In this document: positions 19,621 through 29,531 of the stretch, piece by piece
Layout: every line of letters starts with the position of its first letter
Numbering within the stretch: the first letter of the stretch is position 1
NCBI GenBank assembly: GCA_029210585.1
Contig: JARGFP010000015.1
Coordinates: 1-64,000 of the forward strand
Origin: Bacteroidales bacterium
Lineage (GTDB): Bacteria; Bacteroidota; Bacteroidia; Bacteroidales; GCA-2748055
Reading direction: 5' to 3'
Length of the DNA stretch: 64,000 nt
Notes under the pieces: generated by a model
Databases searched by the model: none
What the model saw: only the letters and a program-made list of their open reading frames with translations
What the model was told of the DNA's origin: nothing
Made by a program: the position numbers and the translations under genes

Positions 19621-22600
19621 TCACTTCACCTTTAACACCCTGCGCATATGTATGGAATCCGGTGTTTCCAGTTGCAGGATATACATGCCCGGTGCAGTTG
19701 AAGGGGTCCAATTGATTTCGTGGAATCCATCCCTGAATTTCCTGTCAGCAAGTACCTCTACCTGCCTTCCATGCAGATCATACACAACCAGTTTCAGATG
19801 CTGGTAGGTATCGGAGTACAAAGTAACCGTAGTGTTCCCGGTAAAAGGATTCGGATAATTTCCCAAAAGCAGGTCTCCTGAAACGCTTTCCTCCGTAATG
19901 ATGCCGTCCGGGATTTCAAAATTCCTGCTGCCCGGGGTACCATACTTTTCCCCGGAAACTTCCCATGCGCCGGCGCTAAAATTATCCATTTCCGGCGAAC
20001 GCAATGAGAGTGTGAACCCTTCAGGCACATCCGGCCAGGGGGAGGCTGGTTCATACGACACAATGTTCACCAGCGTGTTTTCAGCGTCGTACAGCCGCAC
20101 CACGTCCCCCACACTGCTGAGTCCAAAATTAAAATTTCCCTCATACGTATCGAAATCGGCATGCAATTCACGGAACTTGAATTTGTCCCTGCAGACCACG
20201 TAATATCCATAGGGATTTATCACGGTCCCCTCACTGATCCGGTACATGTGTTCCCCTTTGCTATCCTGCAGTTTCCAACCCGACAGGTCAACATACTGGT
20301 CACTCCTGTTGTGTAATTCTACCCAGTCTTCACTGGACCTGACGCTGTCGGGAGCATAACAAATCTCGTTGATGATGACCCTGGAAAAAAACGGATCCTC
20401 AGCAGGTTCAAAATGCGCAGTTAATGAATGTGCGGAGGATAAATCGATGGATATGCATTGTGCATCAGACTGTGTGTCACCGGACCAGCCGGCAAATTCA
20501 TACCCCCCGGGGGAAACAGCTGTAAGCACCACAGGAACGTCCTCAAAGTATGTGCCGGTCCATGGAAAATCACTGATCAGTAGAGTATTCAGCTTTATTG
20601 TCCCCTGCACATTACCGGCCACATCCAATTTCAGGTCGTGTTTCCCTCCCAGTCCAAAGGTGCTGATAATATGACTCTGCACCATGGCAGACCGGAGTGA
20701 AGCAAAATACTTCAGATCGTTGGTCCTGCTGACCCAGGTCTGGTAATTGCCTCCCCACCTGTTGGTGTGTTGTACCATTTCCCCTTCTATCCGTTGCTTC
20801 AAAGAATCAATCTGAAGGTCCATGCTCTTTTTTTCGAAGGAAGTATTGATTTGATCGGCAAAGGTATTGATGAACCGGTATTTGAACTCCTGGTTATCCA
20901 GGAGCTTTCTTAACAGCAATGTGGACCAGGACGGATTAGGCCATGCATTGTTATCCGGATCCAATGCAAACTCCAGCGTGTTCACAGATACATTGTTCCT
21001 GTTCCAGAGTCCAAAGCCAAAATCTGTATCATAGATGATCCACCGCCAGCGTCCGTTCCTGTATGCGGGTCGCCAGTATTTGATATTGTTCCCGGGCCAG
21101 TCCTTGTTATCAAAATAGATCTGGGCAAGCTCATAATGAATGAAATTCTGAATTTCCATGCGCTGACAGACGTAATTATAATTTACTTCCAGCGCCATGT
21201 TGGAATTCCCCACAAAATTAAACAAGTTCCTGTAATGATCGTTGCTGCCGATAATTACATCCTGGTTGTTGGTGAGCAATTCCACCCTGTCGGGATCCAC
21301 CCCGGTATTCGACGCCAGAAAATGCTCATTGATCTTCTCGCGGATGTTGTGGATACCCCAGTATGCACCATTGAGATAAAGGACGGCCTGCCGTGCTTTC
21401 TGGTACTCGATGTGCATGCTTTCTGTAAGACTGGTCATCAGGATATCCCGGTACATGGATCCAGCTTCAGATCCTTGTCCGAACCAGTCATTCCCCGAAT
21501 TTCTCAGTACAAATGCCTCAAAATCGTATATGGGCGCATCCGGGAAAAGCTGATAATTTACCTTCCTGTCACCGTACTCTGCCCGGGCAAAAAGCGATAC
21601 GGACTTCTGAGGATGTCCCCGGGTATATCCCCCATAGATTTTCATCCCTGCCCCGATGCTAAAGGCAAGACTGTCATGTTCATCGTACATTTCGACATGC
21701 ACCGGGCGCTCCCAGTCGTTCCAGAAATTCGCACCGAAATATGGGAAATTGTTGCTCGCATTGGGCCCCATTACATACATCCCATATTCATGGTCCCAGA
21801 GATTATATGGATTGGTTGAGATGGACAATACCGGCAATCCTTCGTGCGCATTGGCAATGTAGGAATGAGCCACCACCTTCCCGGGCAGATATCCATGTTT
21901 GAGGATTACTGCCTTCACGACTGTATTTCCTGTGATTGCCACGGGATCGGCATAAAGCGCCGAAGTGATGTGAGGCGTTGTCCCATCTGTGGTATAATAG
22001 ATCGAATCACCTGGCGGTGCTGATATGGTAAGTTGAAATGGATCAGTGATCCTTCCCCCTGGCCTGGAAAAGACAGGCTGCGTTTCTACGTATCCCTGGT
22101 ATGCAAATGTAACATTGGATGAACCGGGCGTGGGAAGATCAAAAAGGTACCATTCACCCGGGATACCGGGTTTCCTTCCAAAGGAATGGTCCGGTACCTG
22201 CCAGCGGATAATCAGCGAATCGGTCACCTTACCTGCAGGCCCGGTAAGGTACAGTGTATCGCCGTCGGCATCCAGCCTGAAATTTGTATGAAAAGTCTCC
22301 GAAGAAAGTCCCAGAACTTCCGGGGCCGGACTGCCTGACTGTAGTTGCGACATCACGGAAAGGAACGGAATGGCAGACATATCGGAGGATGTTTCTGAAA
22401 CATTATGCACTTCGATCGCCAGGACATTTTCCCCATTCCTGAATACAGTGCCGGGGTCTGCTATATCAAACCGCTCCGGCCTTCCTCCGCTGTACATCTG
22501 TGCCTCCCTGTCCGGCGAAGCCAGGGTATTAAACTCCGGCGGATCACCCGACAGGTTTACCCTTCCGATCTCGATCCCGTTGATATAGGCGACAAACCCA

Positions 22601-23244
22601 TCGTCATAATCCATATGCAGCACTGCCTCCCGGATTTCCGCGGCATCTTCAATAACGAAACTTTTACGCATATAGACCGAAAGCGATTGCGAAATGACCG
22701 TTACATCGTCACCATCCCCGTAACCGATCCCGCCTGCACCGGCCTGCCACCAGGAATCATCATACCCGGTCTTCCTCCATCCATCCTCATTGGCTCCTGG
22801 GACAATGTATCGCCAGGTATCACCTTCTTTAACAATGGTCTTCCATTGAGAAGGGGTTGTTTTGATATCCTTGCCGGAAGCAAATACCACCAGGAATTCC
22901 CCGGGCTGAAGGTAATATTGCAGGAAATTCCATTGTTCCTTCAGGCTGCTGTCATCGCCCAACCCATAGCCCTCCAGGTTCACTGGTTCGGCACTCGTAT
23001 TGGTGAGTTCGATCCAGTCATTGTATTCCCCGTCGGTGTCTGACAACACACTTGAATTTGAAGCACAGACTTCATTGATCAATAGCTGGGCATCTGTCCC
23101 CTGGATGTTCAGAAGAAAAACTACGTACAAAGCGAAAATATATTGTAATCCCTTCTTCAAATTAATTGATTTTAACCTGGTTTTCGGCTTTTCATAAAAG
23201 CTTAAAAAACTAGTCTGTATGAATAAGACACAACAACCAAGCAA
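19621..23244 (-). CDS. CotH kinase-like protein with lamin-tail domains, chitobiase/hexosaminidase C-terminal-like and InlB-B-like regions, T9SS C-terminal domain
   Basis: 1207 aa. LLINEVCASNSSVLSDTDGEYNDWIELTN (LTD); LYLNGAYWGIHNIREKINEHF ... FDNKDWPGNNIKYWRP ... WRWIIYDTDFGFG (CotH); GGYEFAGWSGDTQSDAQCISIDLSSAHSLTAHFEP; second LTD IINEICYAPDSVRSSEDWVELHNRS; C-term LGNYPNPFTGNTTV. Start uncertain; TTG at 23160 gives a better signal peptide. Confidence 0.85.
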   Translation of the reverse strand: MLGCCVLFIQTSFLSFYEKPKTRLKSINLKKGLQYIFALYVVFLLNIQGTDAQLLINEVCASNSSVLSDTDGEYNDWIELTNTSAEPVNLEGYGLGDDSSLKEQWNFLQYYLQPGEFLVVFASGKDIKTTPSQWKTIVKEGDTWRYIVPGANEDGWRKTGYDDSWWQAGAGGIGYGDGDDVTVISQSLSVYMRKSFVIEDAAEIREAVLHMDYDDGFVAYINGIEIGRVNLSGDPPEFNTLASPDREAQMYSGGRPERFDIADPGTVFRNGENVLAIEVHNVSETSSDMSAIPFLSVMSQLQSGSPAPEVLGLSSETFHTNFRLDADGDTLYLTGPAGKVTDSLIIRWQVPDHSFGRKPGIPGEWYLFDLPTPGSSNVTFAYQGYVETQPVFSRPGGRITDPFQLTISAPPGDSIYYTTDGTTPHITSALYADPVAITGNTVVKAVILKHGYLPGKVVAHSYIANAHEGLPVLSISTNPYNLWDHEYGMYVMGPNASNNFPYFGANFWNDWERPVHVEMYDEHDSLAFSIGAGMKIYGGYTRGHPQKSVSLFARAEYGDRKVNYQLFPDAPIYDFEAFVLRNSGNDWFGQGSEAGSMYRDILMTSLTESMHIEYQKARQAVLYLNGAYWGIHNIREKINEHFLASNTGVDPDRVELLTNNQDVIIGSNDHYRNLFNFVGNSNMALEVNYNYVCQRMEIQNFIHYELAQIYFDNKDWPGNNIKYWRPAYRNGRWRWIIYDTDFGFGLWNRNNVSVNTLEFALDPDNNAWPNPSWSTLLLRKLLDNQEFKYRFINTFADQINTSFEKKSMDLQIDSLKQRIEGEMVQHTNRWGGNYQTWVSRTNDLKYFASLRSAMVQSHIISTFGLGGKHDLKLDVAGNVQGTIKLNTLLISDFPWTGTYFEDVPVVLTAVSPGGYEFAGWSGDTQSDAQCISIDLSSAHSLTAHFEPAEDPFFSRVIINEICYAPDSVRSSEDWVELHNRSDQYVDLSGWKLQDSKGEHMYRISEGTVINPYGYYVVCRDKFKFRELHADFDTYEGNFNFGLSSVGDVVRLYDAENTLVNIVSYEPASPWPDVPEGFTLSLRSPEMDNFSAGAWEVSGEKYGTPGSRNFEIPDGIITEESVSGDLLLGNYPNPFTGNTTVTLYSDTYQHLKLVVYDLHGRQVEVLADRKFRDGFHEINWTPSTAPGMYILQLETPDSIHMRRVLKVK

Positions 23245-23262
23245 ACAGATGCATGGTTGTTG
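23231..23262 (-). terminator. Inverted repeat (9-bp stem CAACAACCA/TGGTTGTTG) after the GH43 lipoprotein gene; weak terminator or processing hairpin
   Basis: Perfect 9-bp arms at 23231-23239 and 23254-23262. No strong T-tract. Confidence 0.4.
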
Positions 23263-23288
23263 AAAAACCGTGAAGATAACAACTAATA

Positions 23289-24344
23289 TTAATTCCCGGT
23301 GCCTGAAGGAACCTCAAGTTTGGTATTAACCGAATAGGGTTCTCCGAAAACCGGGACACCATCCTCGTCCCATGAAAATTCCTGCGCACGCATGCTTCTG
23401 CCGGCACATTCATTGCTTGAAGCCCGCTTTGCATGATACACGATCCAGTCCTCTTCCAGGTCAGGGGATTTGGTAAAACAATTATGACCGGGACCATATA
23501 CACTGCTGTCGGGATTCTGACCAAACACCTGCAGCCGGGAGCGCGACCATGAGGCGGGATCCAGCAAATCGGCATCCTTTTGTGCAGAAAACATCCCCAA
23601 TCCATAATTGTCATCCCAGCAGGCACCTGCAGAATAGATGATAAAGATTTGATCCCCCGGGCCTTCAAGGAATTGGGGACCTTCAAGGATTTCCCGCGGC
23701 GGTGTCTTTTCCCAGTCATAAATGGGCAATCCCAGGACCACCTCATTTTCTATTTCCGCAGGGGCTGTCATTTTTGACAGTATGATTCCGCTCTGGTTGC
23801 CGATGTAAGGAGAGTATGCAAAATAACGTGTGCCTTTATATTCAAACACGTTCCCGTCGATACCCGGGTATTTGGTATCCACCTTTCCAAGCTCTTCCCA
23901 GGAATCATCGAAGGGATTCTCCGATGTGTTTTGCATTACGTGCACATAGCGGTGCTGATCATCGCCAAATGCAGCATCTGTGGCGGAATAATAGATATAC
24001 CAGGTATCATCAAAATAATGAATTTCCGGGGCCCAGATACAGCAGGAATTGCTTCCGGTAGCAGGCATGGTCCAGATCACCTTATTCTCCCCTGCCTCCA
24101 GGTCTGTAAAGGAAACCGATCTCCATAACTGCAACCTGTCTTGTCTTGTCACCATGGTGTAATAGAGGCCATCGGTATGGAGATATACATATGGATCTGC
24201 CCCTTGTTCAAGGATCGGATTTGTAAAATAGGCCTTATCTGCATTGCTGTTTCCGGCATCATTATTCTCACTATTCTGTTTTCCACAGGCCAGCAGCAGA
24301 ATTGTCATTGCAGCCAACACCCATATTTTTATTACTAATTTCAT
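23289..24344 (-). CDS. GH43 family glycoside hydrolase, lipoprotein
   Basis: 351 aa. MKLVIKIWVLAAMTILLLACGKQ lipobox; YFTNPILEQGADPYVYLHTDGLYYTMVT; CIWAPEIHYFDDTWYIYYSA; EGPQFLEGPGDQIFIIYSA. Confidence 0.88.
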   Translation of the reverse strand: MKLVIKIWVLAAMTILLLACGKQNSENNDAGNSNADKAYFTNPILEQGADPYVYLHTDGLYYTMVTRQDRLQLWRSVSFTDLEAGENKVIWTMPATGSNSCCIWAPEIHYFDDTWYIYYSATDAAFGDDQHRYVHVMQNTSENPFDDSWEELGKVDTKYPGIDGNVFEYKGTRYFAYSPYIGNQSGIILSKMTAPAEIENEVVLGLPIYDWEKTPPREILEGPQFLEGPGDQIFIIYSAGACWDDNYGLGMFSAQKDADLLDPASWSRSRLQVFGQNPDSSVYGPGHNCFTKSPDLEEDWIVYHAKRASSNECAGRSMRAQEFSWDEDGVPVFGEPYSVNTKLEVPSGTGN

Positions 24345-24372
24345 GCTTCCTTTGTTTTTTTATTTACAGATT

Positions 24373-25425
24373 CTATTCTTCTATGCCAACCGGCAACTGC
24401 GATGCTTTACCAAAATGATCCACCAGCCTCTTATACTCATCCATCGAGATTGTAATCATACAACCGTGCCTGACTGTAGGTGGCATGGAATACTTATCCC
24501 AGGTGCTGAAAAAGGTATACCCTGAAATCTTGTACCACGGACCTTCCGGGTTCCTGGCAACTGAAAGTCCATAGGATATACCAGGGTATTGTTCATAGTA
24601 CATGTACCAGAATGTATCGTCCGGCGAAGGAATGATCATGGGCGCTTCATTGAAATTCGGACTGACGGGGTCGCCCGGATAAGAATAAGGTCCAAGCAGG
24701 GAACCGGTGCTACCAATCCTGATGGTCTTGCCGGTTACCCATTCCGGGGTCGGATACCGCTCATCTTTTACAATCGCGTAATACGTGTCATCTATCTTCC
24801 TGATGATTACATCGATTGTCGCCATGTCCCATTCGAAAAGGCGACGGGGAAATGCTGAAAATTCCACCAGGTCCTTCGATGTTACATACAATGTCCGCTG
24901 GCTGGCCCAGTATTTTTCCGGGTCCTCTTCATCCCAGTCATGGGGAGTATGCCAGGTCATTACATATGTCTCCGAATCCTGATCATAGAACAGTTTCGGG
25001 GCACCTATCCTGGGAAGTGCATGTTCATATCCAGGGGTCTTTTGCAGATCTGGTGTGTAGTCTGAATGATGTTCCCAGGTGACCAGGTCTTCGGAGACCC
25101 AGATGTTGATATCCGGCGCAGCATCATTTTTATTGCCGGCGATATAATATCGCCCGTCGTGCCCCTTGCAGATATCCGGGTGACCCCTGTAAGCATCAAA
25201 CACCCGCTCGCCGTCATTGAGAAGTTCCCAATGCAAGCCATCCAGGCTCACCGTGTAATATAATTTACCATAATCGGCATGTGTCATATGTGCAAAAAGA
25301 TAGGCCTCATGTACAGGCGCTCCTTCTTTTACTTGTCCGGGCGGATCGGGTTGTTGGGCACAGGCCGCGCTGTTCCAAATGATTAACATTATCACAGCTG
25401 CAATGGTTGTTTTTAAATTTTTCAT
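24373..25425 (-). CDS. GH43-like five-bladed beta-propeller glycoside hydrolase
   Basis: Start moved from 25551 to 25425 (MKNLKTTIAAVIMLIIWNSAACAQ signal). YYTVSLDGLHWELLNDGERVFDAYRGHPDICKGHDGRYYIAGNK; NEAPMIIPSPDDTFWYMYYEQY. Confidence 0.72.
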   Translation of the reverse strand: MKNLKTTIAAVIMLIIWNSAACAQQPDPPGQVKEGAPVHEAYLFAHMTHADYGKLYYTVSLDGLHWELLNDGERVFDAYRGHPDICKGHDGRYYIAGNKNDAAPDINIWVSEDLVTWEHHSDYTPDLQKTPGYEHALPRIGAPKLFYDQDSETYVMTWHTPHDWDEEDPEKYWASQRTLYVTSKDLVEFSAFPRRLFEWDMATIDVIIRKIDDTYYAIVKDERYPTPEWVTGKTIRIGSTGSLLGPYSYPGDPVSPNFNEAPMIIPSPDDTFWYMYYEQYPGISYGLSVARNPEGPWYKISGYTFFSTWDKYSMPPTVRHGCMITISMDEYKRLVDHFGKASQLPVGIEE

Positions 25426-25595
25426 AATCATCATATTTAATATCCCATCGGTTTTAATGTGCAGGATCCTGTGCATAAACAGACCACAGCTGCAGCACGT
25501 AATCCCCAGCTGGTTCCCGCAGCCAAAACAAATCTCTCCTGGTTGACACACCCATGCAAAACTGAGAAGTTGGCCGGTGAGCGACGGTCGTTTGC

Positions 25596-26696
25596 CTATT
25601 GCTTCCCTGTCAACTCCTTGATCAGTTCGATCTCTTCCGGGTCAAAAGCAGAACCATCGGGCCTGAAAATATCATGGAACCAGACCTCAGGTTCCGATCC
25701 ATCCGGCATAGGGGTATCCCAGGCATACATCGTATTGGATTTTCCTGCCACCAGGCCCCAGTTGATTGCCCCGACTTTTTCCTCCTTCAACATCGGCATG
25801 ATATTTTCAAACCGGCTGCTCCTTGTTCGTGCCATATATTCCGTGCATATCAGCGGACGTCCGAATAACTTCAATGAATCGATGGCTCCCTGATGGTCTG
25901 CCCTGTCAGCATAATTGTGGTACGTTATAATATCCGAGTTATCAAGCTGGAATTCATTCAGACCTTTCAGGCTGTTATTCCAAACACCAACTGAAACTGG
26001 TTGGGAAGGGTTGATTTCCCTTGCCCACCTGAACACATTTTTCAACAGGGGCATGCTTCTATTGCCGAGTCCGTTATTACCTGGTTCATTATACAAATCC
26101 CACATCATAATCCTATTGTCATCGGCAAAAGTTGACATCACATCTTTCACGTAGATCTCCAGTGTATCCATAAGCTGGGGCTCCCTGAAAATACGGTCAC
26201 CGGGATCCCTCACCCAACCCGAATTATGTATCCCGGGTTTCGGATCAGGCTGAGGCCCTGTCTCGTAAGCTGCATTCCAGCAGTCGTCGAAAAACACAAA
26301 CATGGTTTTGATCCCGTGCAGATCGGCAATGGTCAGGTACTCGTCCATACGGGATTTAAATCCTTCCCTGTCCACCTGCCAGGCAAGATGGTGCAGGTAC
26401 ACACGCATACAGTTGAACCCTATATCCTCAGCCCATCCCAGTTCCCTGTCAATCGTCACAGGAACGAAGGATGCCTCCTGCCAGGTTTCCAATTGGTTGA
26501 TGGCAGTACTTGGATTGAAATTAGCACCCCGGTACCATGGGTGTTGATTTCCCCATTCGCGGGCCTGTTCAACCGTCCATTTACCGGCGATAACGGTCCC
26601 CGATTCCTGGTCTGGTGTCTTTGGGCTATTACAGGCTACAACACCAATCAACAAGAGTGTTGGAATTAACGATGAAAGCCGGAGTAAATTCTTCAT
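25596..26696 (-). CDS. GH5-like (clan GH-A) glycoside hydrolase, lipoprotein
   Basis: 366 aa. LLLIGVVACNS lipobox; GFNCMRVYLHHLAWQVD; RIMMWDLYNEPGNNG (acid/base); RPLICTEYMARTR (nucleophile). Confidence 0.8.
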   Translation of the reverse strand: MKNLLRLSSLIPTLLLIGVVACNSPKTPDQESGTVIAGKWTVEQAREWGNQHPWYRGANFNPSTAINQLETWQEASFVPVTIDRELGWAEDIGFNCMRVYLHHLAWQVDREGFKSRMDEYLTIADLHGIKTMFVFFDDCWNAAYETGPQPDPKPGIHNSGWVRDPGDRIFREPQLMDTLEIYVKDVMSTFADDNRIMMWDLYNEPGNNGLGNRSMPLLKNVFRWAREINPSQPVSVGVWNNSLKGLNEFQLDNSDIITYHNYADRADHQGAIDSLKLFGRPLICTEYMARTRSSRFENIMPMLKEEKVGAINWGLVAGKSNTMYAWDTPMPDGSEPEVWFHDIFRPDGSAFDPEEIELIKELTGKQ

Positions 26697-26717
26697 GTCT
26701 GTCTTTATTTTAAAATG

Positions 26718-29444
26718 TTATTGTAATATTATTTTCCTGGTGATGTTACGGTCCTTTTGCTCAACCTGCAGCACGTAGATTCCGGGCGACAGGCCATGCA
26801 GATCATATTCCTGTTCCTGACCTAAAGCCATCATTGTAAATTGCAGTCTGCCATTCATATCCCTGATCGAAACTTTTCTTACTGCTTCATTGCTGAATGA
26901 GAGATGGATTTTGTTGTGTGCCGGGTTCGGATAAATACTGAAATTTTCCTCAGAAGCGACCTGGGATCCGGACCTGGCAGAGGTGGTCAGAAGTTCTGAA
27001 GTTACCCTGAAGTTGTCAAACAGAACCCCGGTATTAAAGGACCGCATTCCTGCCATTCCGTTAATAAACGGGAATGTATCGGTATAATCAATGATGGGTG
27101 TTGTCATGTCATCTACAAAAACCCTGATACGGTCATCATTGACCACCACTCTCAAATGGTACCACGTATTCATTTCAGTGGAAACAGATGCGGTGGTAAG
27201 GGATTCCCACCCATAATTATGTTTTCCCAGCACGATACTTCCAAAATTGAAGCCACAGAAATAGCCCTGCAAAAAATCTGTTCCAAGTGCCGGGTCGTTC
27301 CCGGCCCCGCCCAGTGCCGGATTTTTCACCCTGAAGATCAGTCCTGCATTCATGCTCCTAGTGAACCGGATGTCTGTATCAACCGTATAATCCCTCCACG
27401 CTTCACTGCCATGGGTTCTTTTTCCAAAGCCATCGATGGTAGCATGCCCATCGATGATCCGCCACTCCCCGTCGTCATACTTCCATCCTGCCCCGAAAGC
27501 ACCATCAAAAGTAAATATATTGCTGAAGGGTGCATTGTCTGATGCTACGAATTCAAATGCATAGAGATCAATCGTCCCGTTATCCACCTGTACTTTCAAT
27601 GTGTGAAATCCCTTACCTATGTCGATATCTTTTACAAGGAAGGGTTTCCAGGAACCTCCTGTAGAGGGAAGTTCAATTTCTCCCGAAACATCTGAATCAT
27701 CCATAAAGAAGCGAACCCTGGCAGCATCACTCCCAGACCTGTAAATAACACGGACATTGTAGGTTCCGGATGATTCTACATTCACATTGTAGCTGAACCA
27801 GTCATTTGCCCCGACAGATGCCAGTGCCAGTCCGCCAAGCTCAGAGCCGGTCAGTTCCACTTCATCACTTCGTACCTGGAAGAAGATGTTTTCATTTCCT
27901 GATTCCTTGTGGAAACCCTGACCTTCACCGCCCTGGTTATATTGAATTGCAGGAATCTTCCCGGGAACCGGCTTATGGACATCAAATGTACCCGATCCAT
28001 TAACATGGTTACTGAAGGCAATGAATCCAAATTCACCCGCTGCATACTGGGTTGCATAGCCTATTTTTCCTCCCCCGGTGGCTTTGGTAACGGACAGCTG
28101 CTTCATCCCATCGATATAGAAACGAAGCGTGTCCATAAATTTTTCTAATCGAAGCGTATGCCAATGATCAAATTGTAGTTGCTCCGGCAATGCTGCGTAT
28201 TGTGGTACTCCCCATGTATTATTTTCCTTAAATGTAATGATCAATTGGTTGGAATAACTATTGATCATTGCCAGACCGTAATTGGAGGCATCCTGGTAGC
28301 TGAAGAGAGCACCCAGGGCAGAGAACTCATTTTCCCGGGCTGTCTCCCTGAAATTGAATTCTGCCGTGTAATTATTCTCAGATACACTGTCAAGGACAGC
28401 CAGCATGACCTCTTCATTTTCATGTACCATAAGATCCTGTCTGATGACTCCGGGTTCACTGATCACCCAGTTTCCACCTGCCGGGAAGAGCCAATGATTC
28501 CCGGGGCTTTCTCCAGGGAAATAATCGCATGCATCGGGAAGCGCCGGATTTTCCTGTGCATAATCGGTAGGACCAAGAACGACCAGTTGCTCATCATTCC
28601 ATACAATCCGGTCAAAATTAAGTCTTCGGAAGGGGCCGATACCGGAAACCAGGTTATGATAGGTAAGAAAATAACTGTCCAGGTCAGGACCGATAAAAAC
28701 GCTTCCGTGTCCAAGCCCGGTATGCAACCCCAGTGCATCAAGAAGAATTGGATTCTGTGACTCAGCGGGTTCATATGTGCTGATAGGACCCTGCGTATTT
28801 GTGGCATAGTCGATCCGGTATCCTTTGCTGATTACGTGGTTCCCGGTATAGATCATATAATACCGGTTATTTCTTTTAAAAACACAGGGACCTTCTGTCC
28901 AGCGATTGTTCATAACAGCCCCCGTATTGACCCCTGCACCAATGCTGGTCGGGTCAGGCATGGGACATCCAATGATGCCTGCCGGAGAAGCATGGTAGAA
29001 ATACCAGGATCCGTCATCTTCAATAAATACGGAACCATCGATGCTCTTCCCCAGGTTCCCCGTAACAGGTTCGAACGGACCTGTTGGAGACGGAGCCGAC
29101 AACACATAATGCCCGTTACCGGCTGGGGATGTGTACATGTAAAAAGTGCCATTCCAATAGAATACTTCAGGTGCATACGCACCTTTTGTTACCGGATCAG
29201 TAGAACACAATCCCTCATATCTCCAATCCACAAGGTCAGTTGAACTCCAGGTTTTGACACCTGTTTCACTGTCTTTTGTACTGCAGTACAGGTAAAAAAC
29301 ACCCCGGTGCTTGAGTACATATGGATCCCCGATTGAATAACCGGCCCATTCATTATCAAGGGTATAGGGATTATCCATTTCCTGGGAAAGAAGATTACCG
29401 GAAATTGAAATAAGTAATGATATCAACAGGAAATGTAATCGCAT
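26718..29444 (-). CDS. GH43 glycoside hydrolase with CBM6-like and C-terminal LamG-like domain, T9SS C-terminal domain
   Basis: 908 aa. SIGDPYVLKHRGVFYLYCSTKD, KGAYAPEVFYWNGTFYMYTSPA, RWTEGPCVFKRNNRYYMIYTGN; IQYNQGGEGQGFHKES...SGTYNVRVIYRSGSDAARVRFFMDD (CBM6-like); C-term IYPNPAHNKIHLSF. Confidence 0.87.
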   Translation of the reverse strand: MRLHFLLISLLISISGNLLSQEMDNPYTLDNEWAGYSIGDPYVLKHRGVFYLYCSTKDSETGVKTWSSTDLVDWRYEGLCSTDPVTKGAYAPEVFYWNGTFYMYTSPAGNGHYVLSAPSPTGPFEPVTGNLGKSIDGSVFIEDDGSWYFYHASPAGIIGCPMPDPTSIGAGVNTGAVMNNRWTEGPCVFKRNNRYYMIYTGNHVISKGYRIDYATNTQGPISTYEPAESQNPILLDALGLHTGLGHGSVFIGPDLDSYFLTYHNLVSGIGPFRRLNFDRIVWNDEQLVVLGPTDYAQENPALPDACDYFPGESPGNHWLFPAGGNWVISEPGVIRQDLMVHENEEVMLAVLDSVSENNYTAEFNFRETARENEFSALGALFSYQDASNYGLAMINSYSNQLIITFKENNTWGVPQYAALPEQLQFDHWHTLRLEKFMDTLRFYIDGMKQLSVTKATGGGKIGYATQYAAGEFGFIAFSNHVNGSGTFDVHKPVPGKIPAIQYNQGGEGQGFHKESGNENIFFQVRSDEVELTGSELGGLALASVGANDWFSYNVNVESSGTYNVRVIYRSGSDAARVRFFMDDSDVSGEIELPSTGGSWKPFLVKDIDIGKGFHTLKVQVDNGTIDLYAFEFVASDNAPFSNIFTFDGAFGAGWKYDDGEWRIIDGHATIDGFGKRTHGSEAWRDYTVDTDIRFTRSMNAGLIFRVKNPALGGAGNDPALGTDFLQGYFCGFNFGSIVLGKHNYGWESLTTASVSTEMNTWYHLRVVVNDDRIRVFVDDMTTPIIDYTDTFPFINGMAGMRSFNTGVLFDNFRVTSELLTTSARSGSQVASEENFSIYPNPAHNKIHLSFSNEAVRKVSIRDMNGRLQFTMMALGQEQEYDLHGLSPGIYVLQVEQKDRNITRKIILQ

Positions 29445-29472
29445 AGTCAGTTATACTAAAAAGCAAAAGGAT

Positions 29473-29510
29473 TTAAAAAAAATAGAGGGTGCGGGTCCAC
29501 ACCCTCTATT
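29473..29510 (-). terminator. Rho-independent terminator after the susC-susD-LamG unit
   Basis: Reverse strand AATAGAGGGTG-TGGACCCG-CACCCTCTATTTTTTTT. Perfect 11-bp stem (29481-29491 with 29500-29510) followed by a T-tract; lies between the LamG gene stop (29532) and the next start (29444). Confidence 0.88.
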
Positions 29511-29531
29511 TGAGTAATCAACCAACTCTAT

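Noticed and set aside
21136-21819. 227-aa plus-strand ORF
   Set aside because: Antisense to the CotH-like gene; no domain signal.
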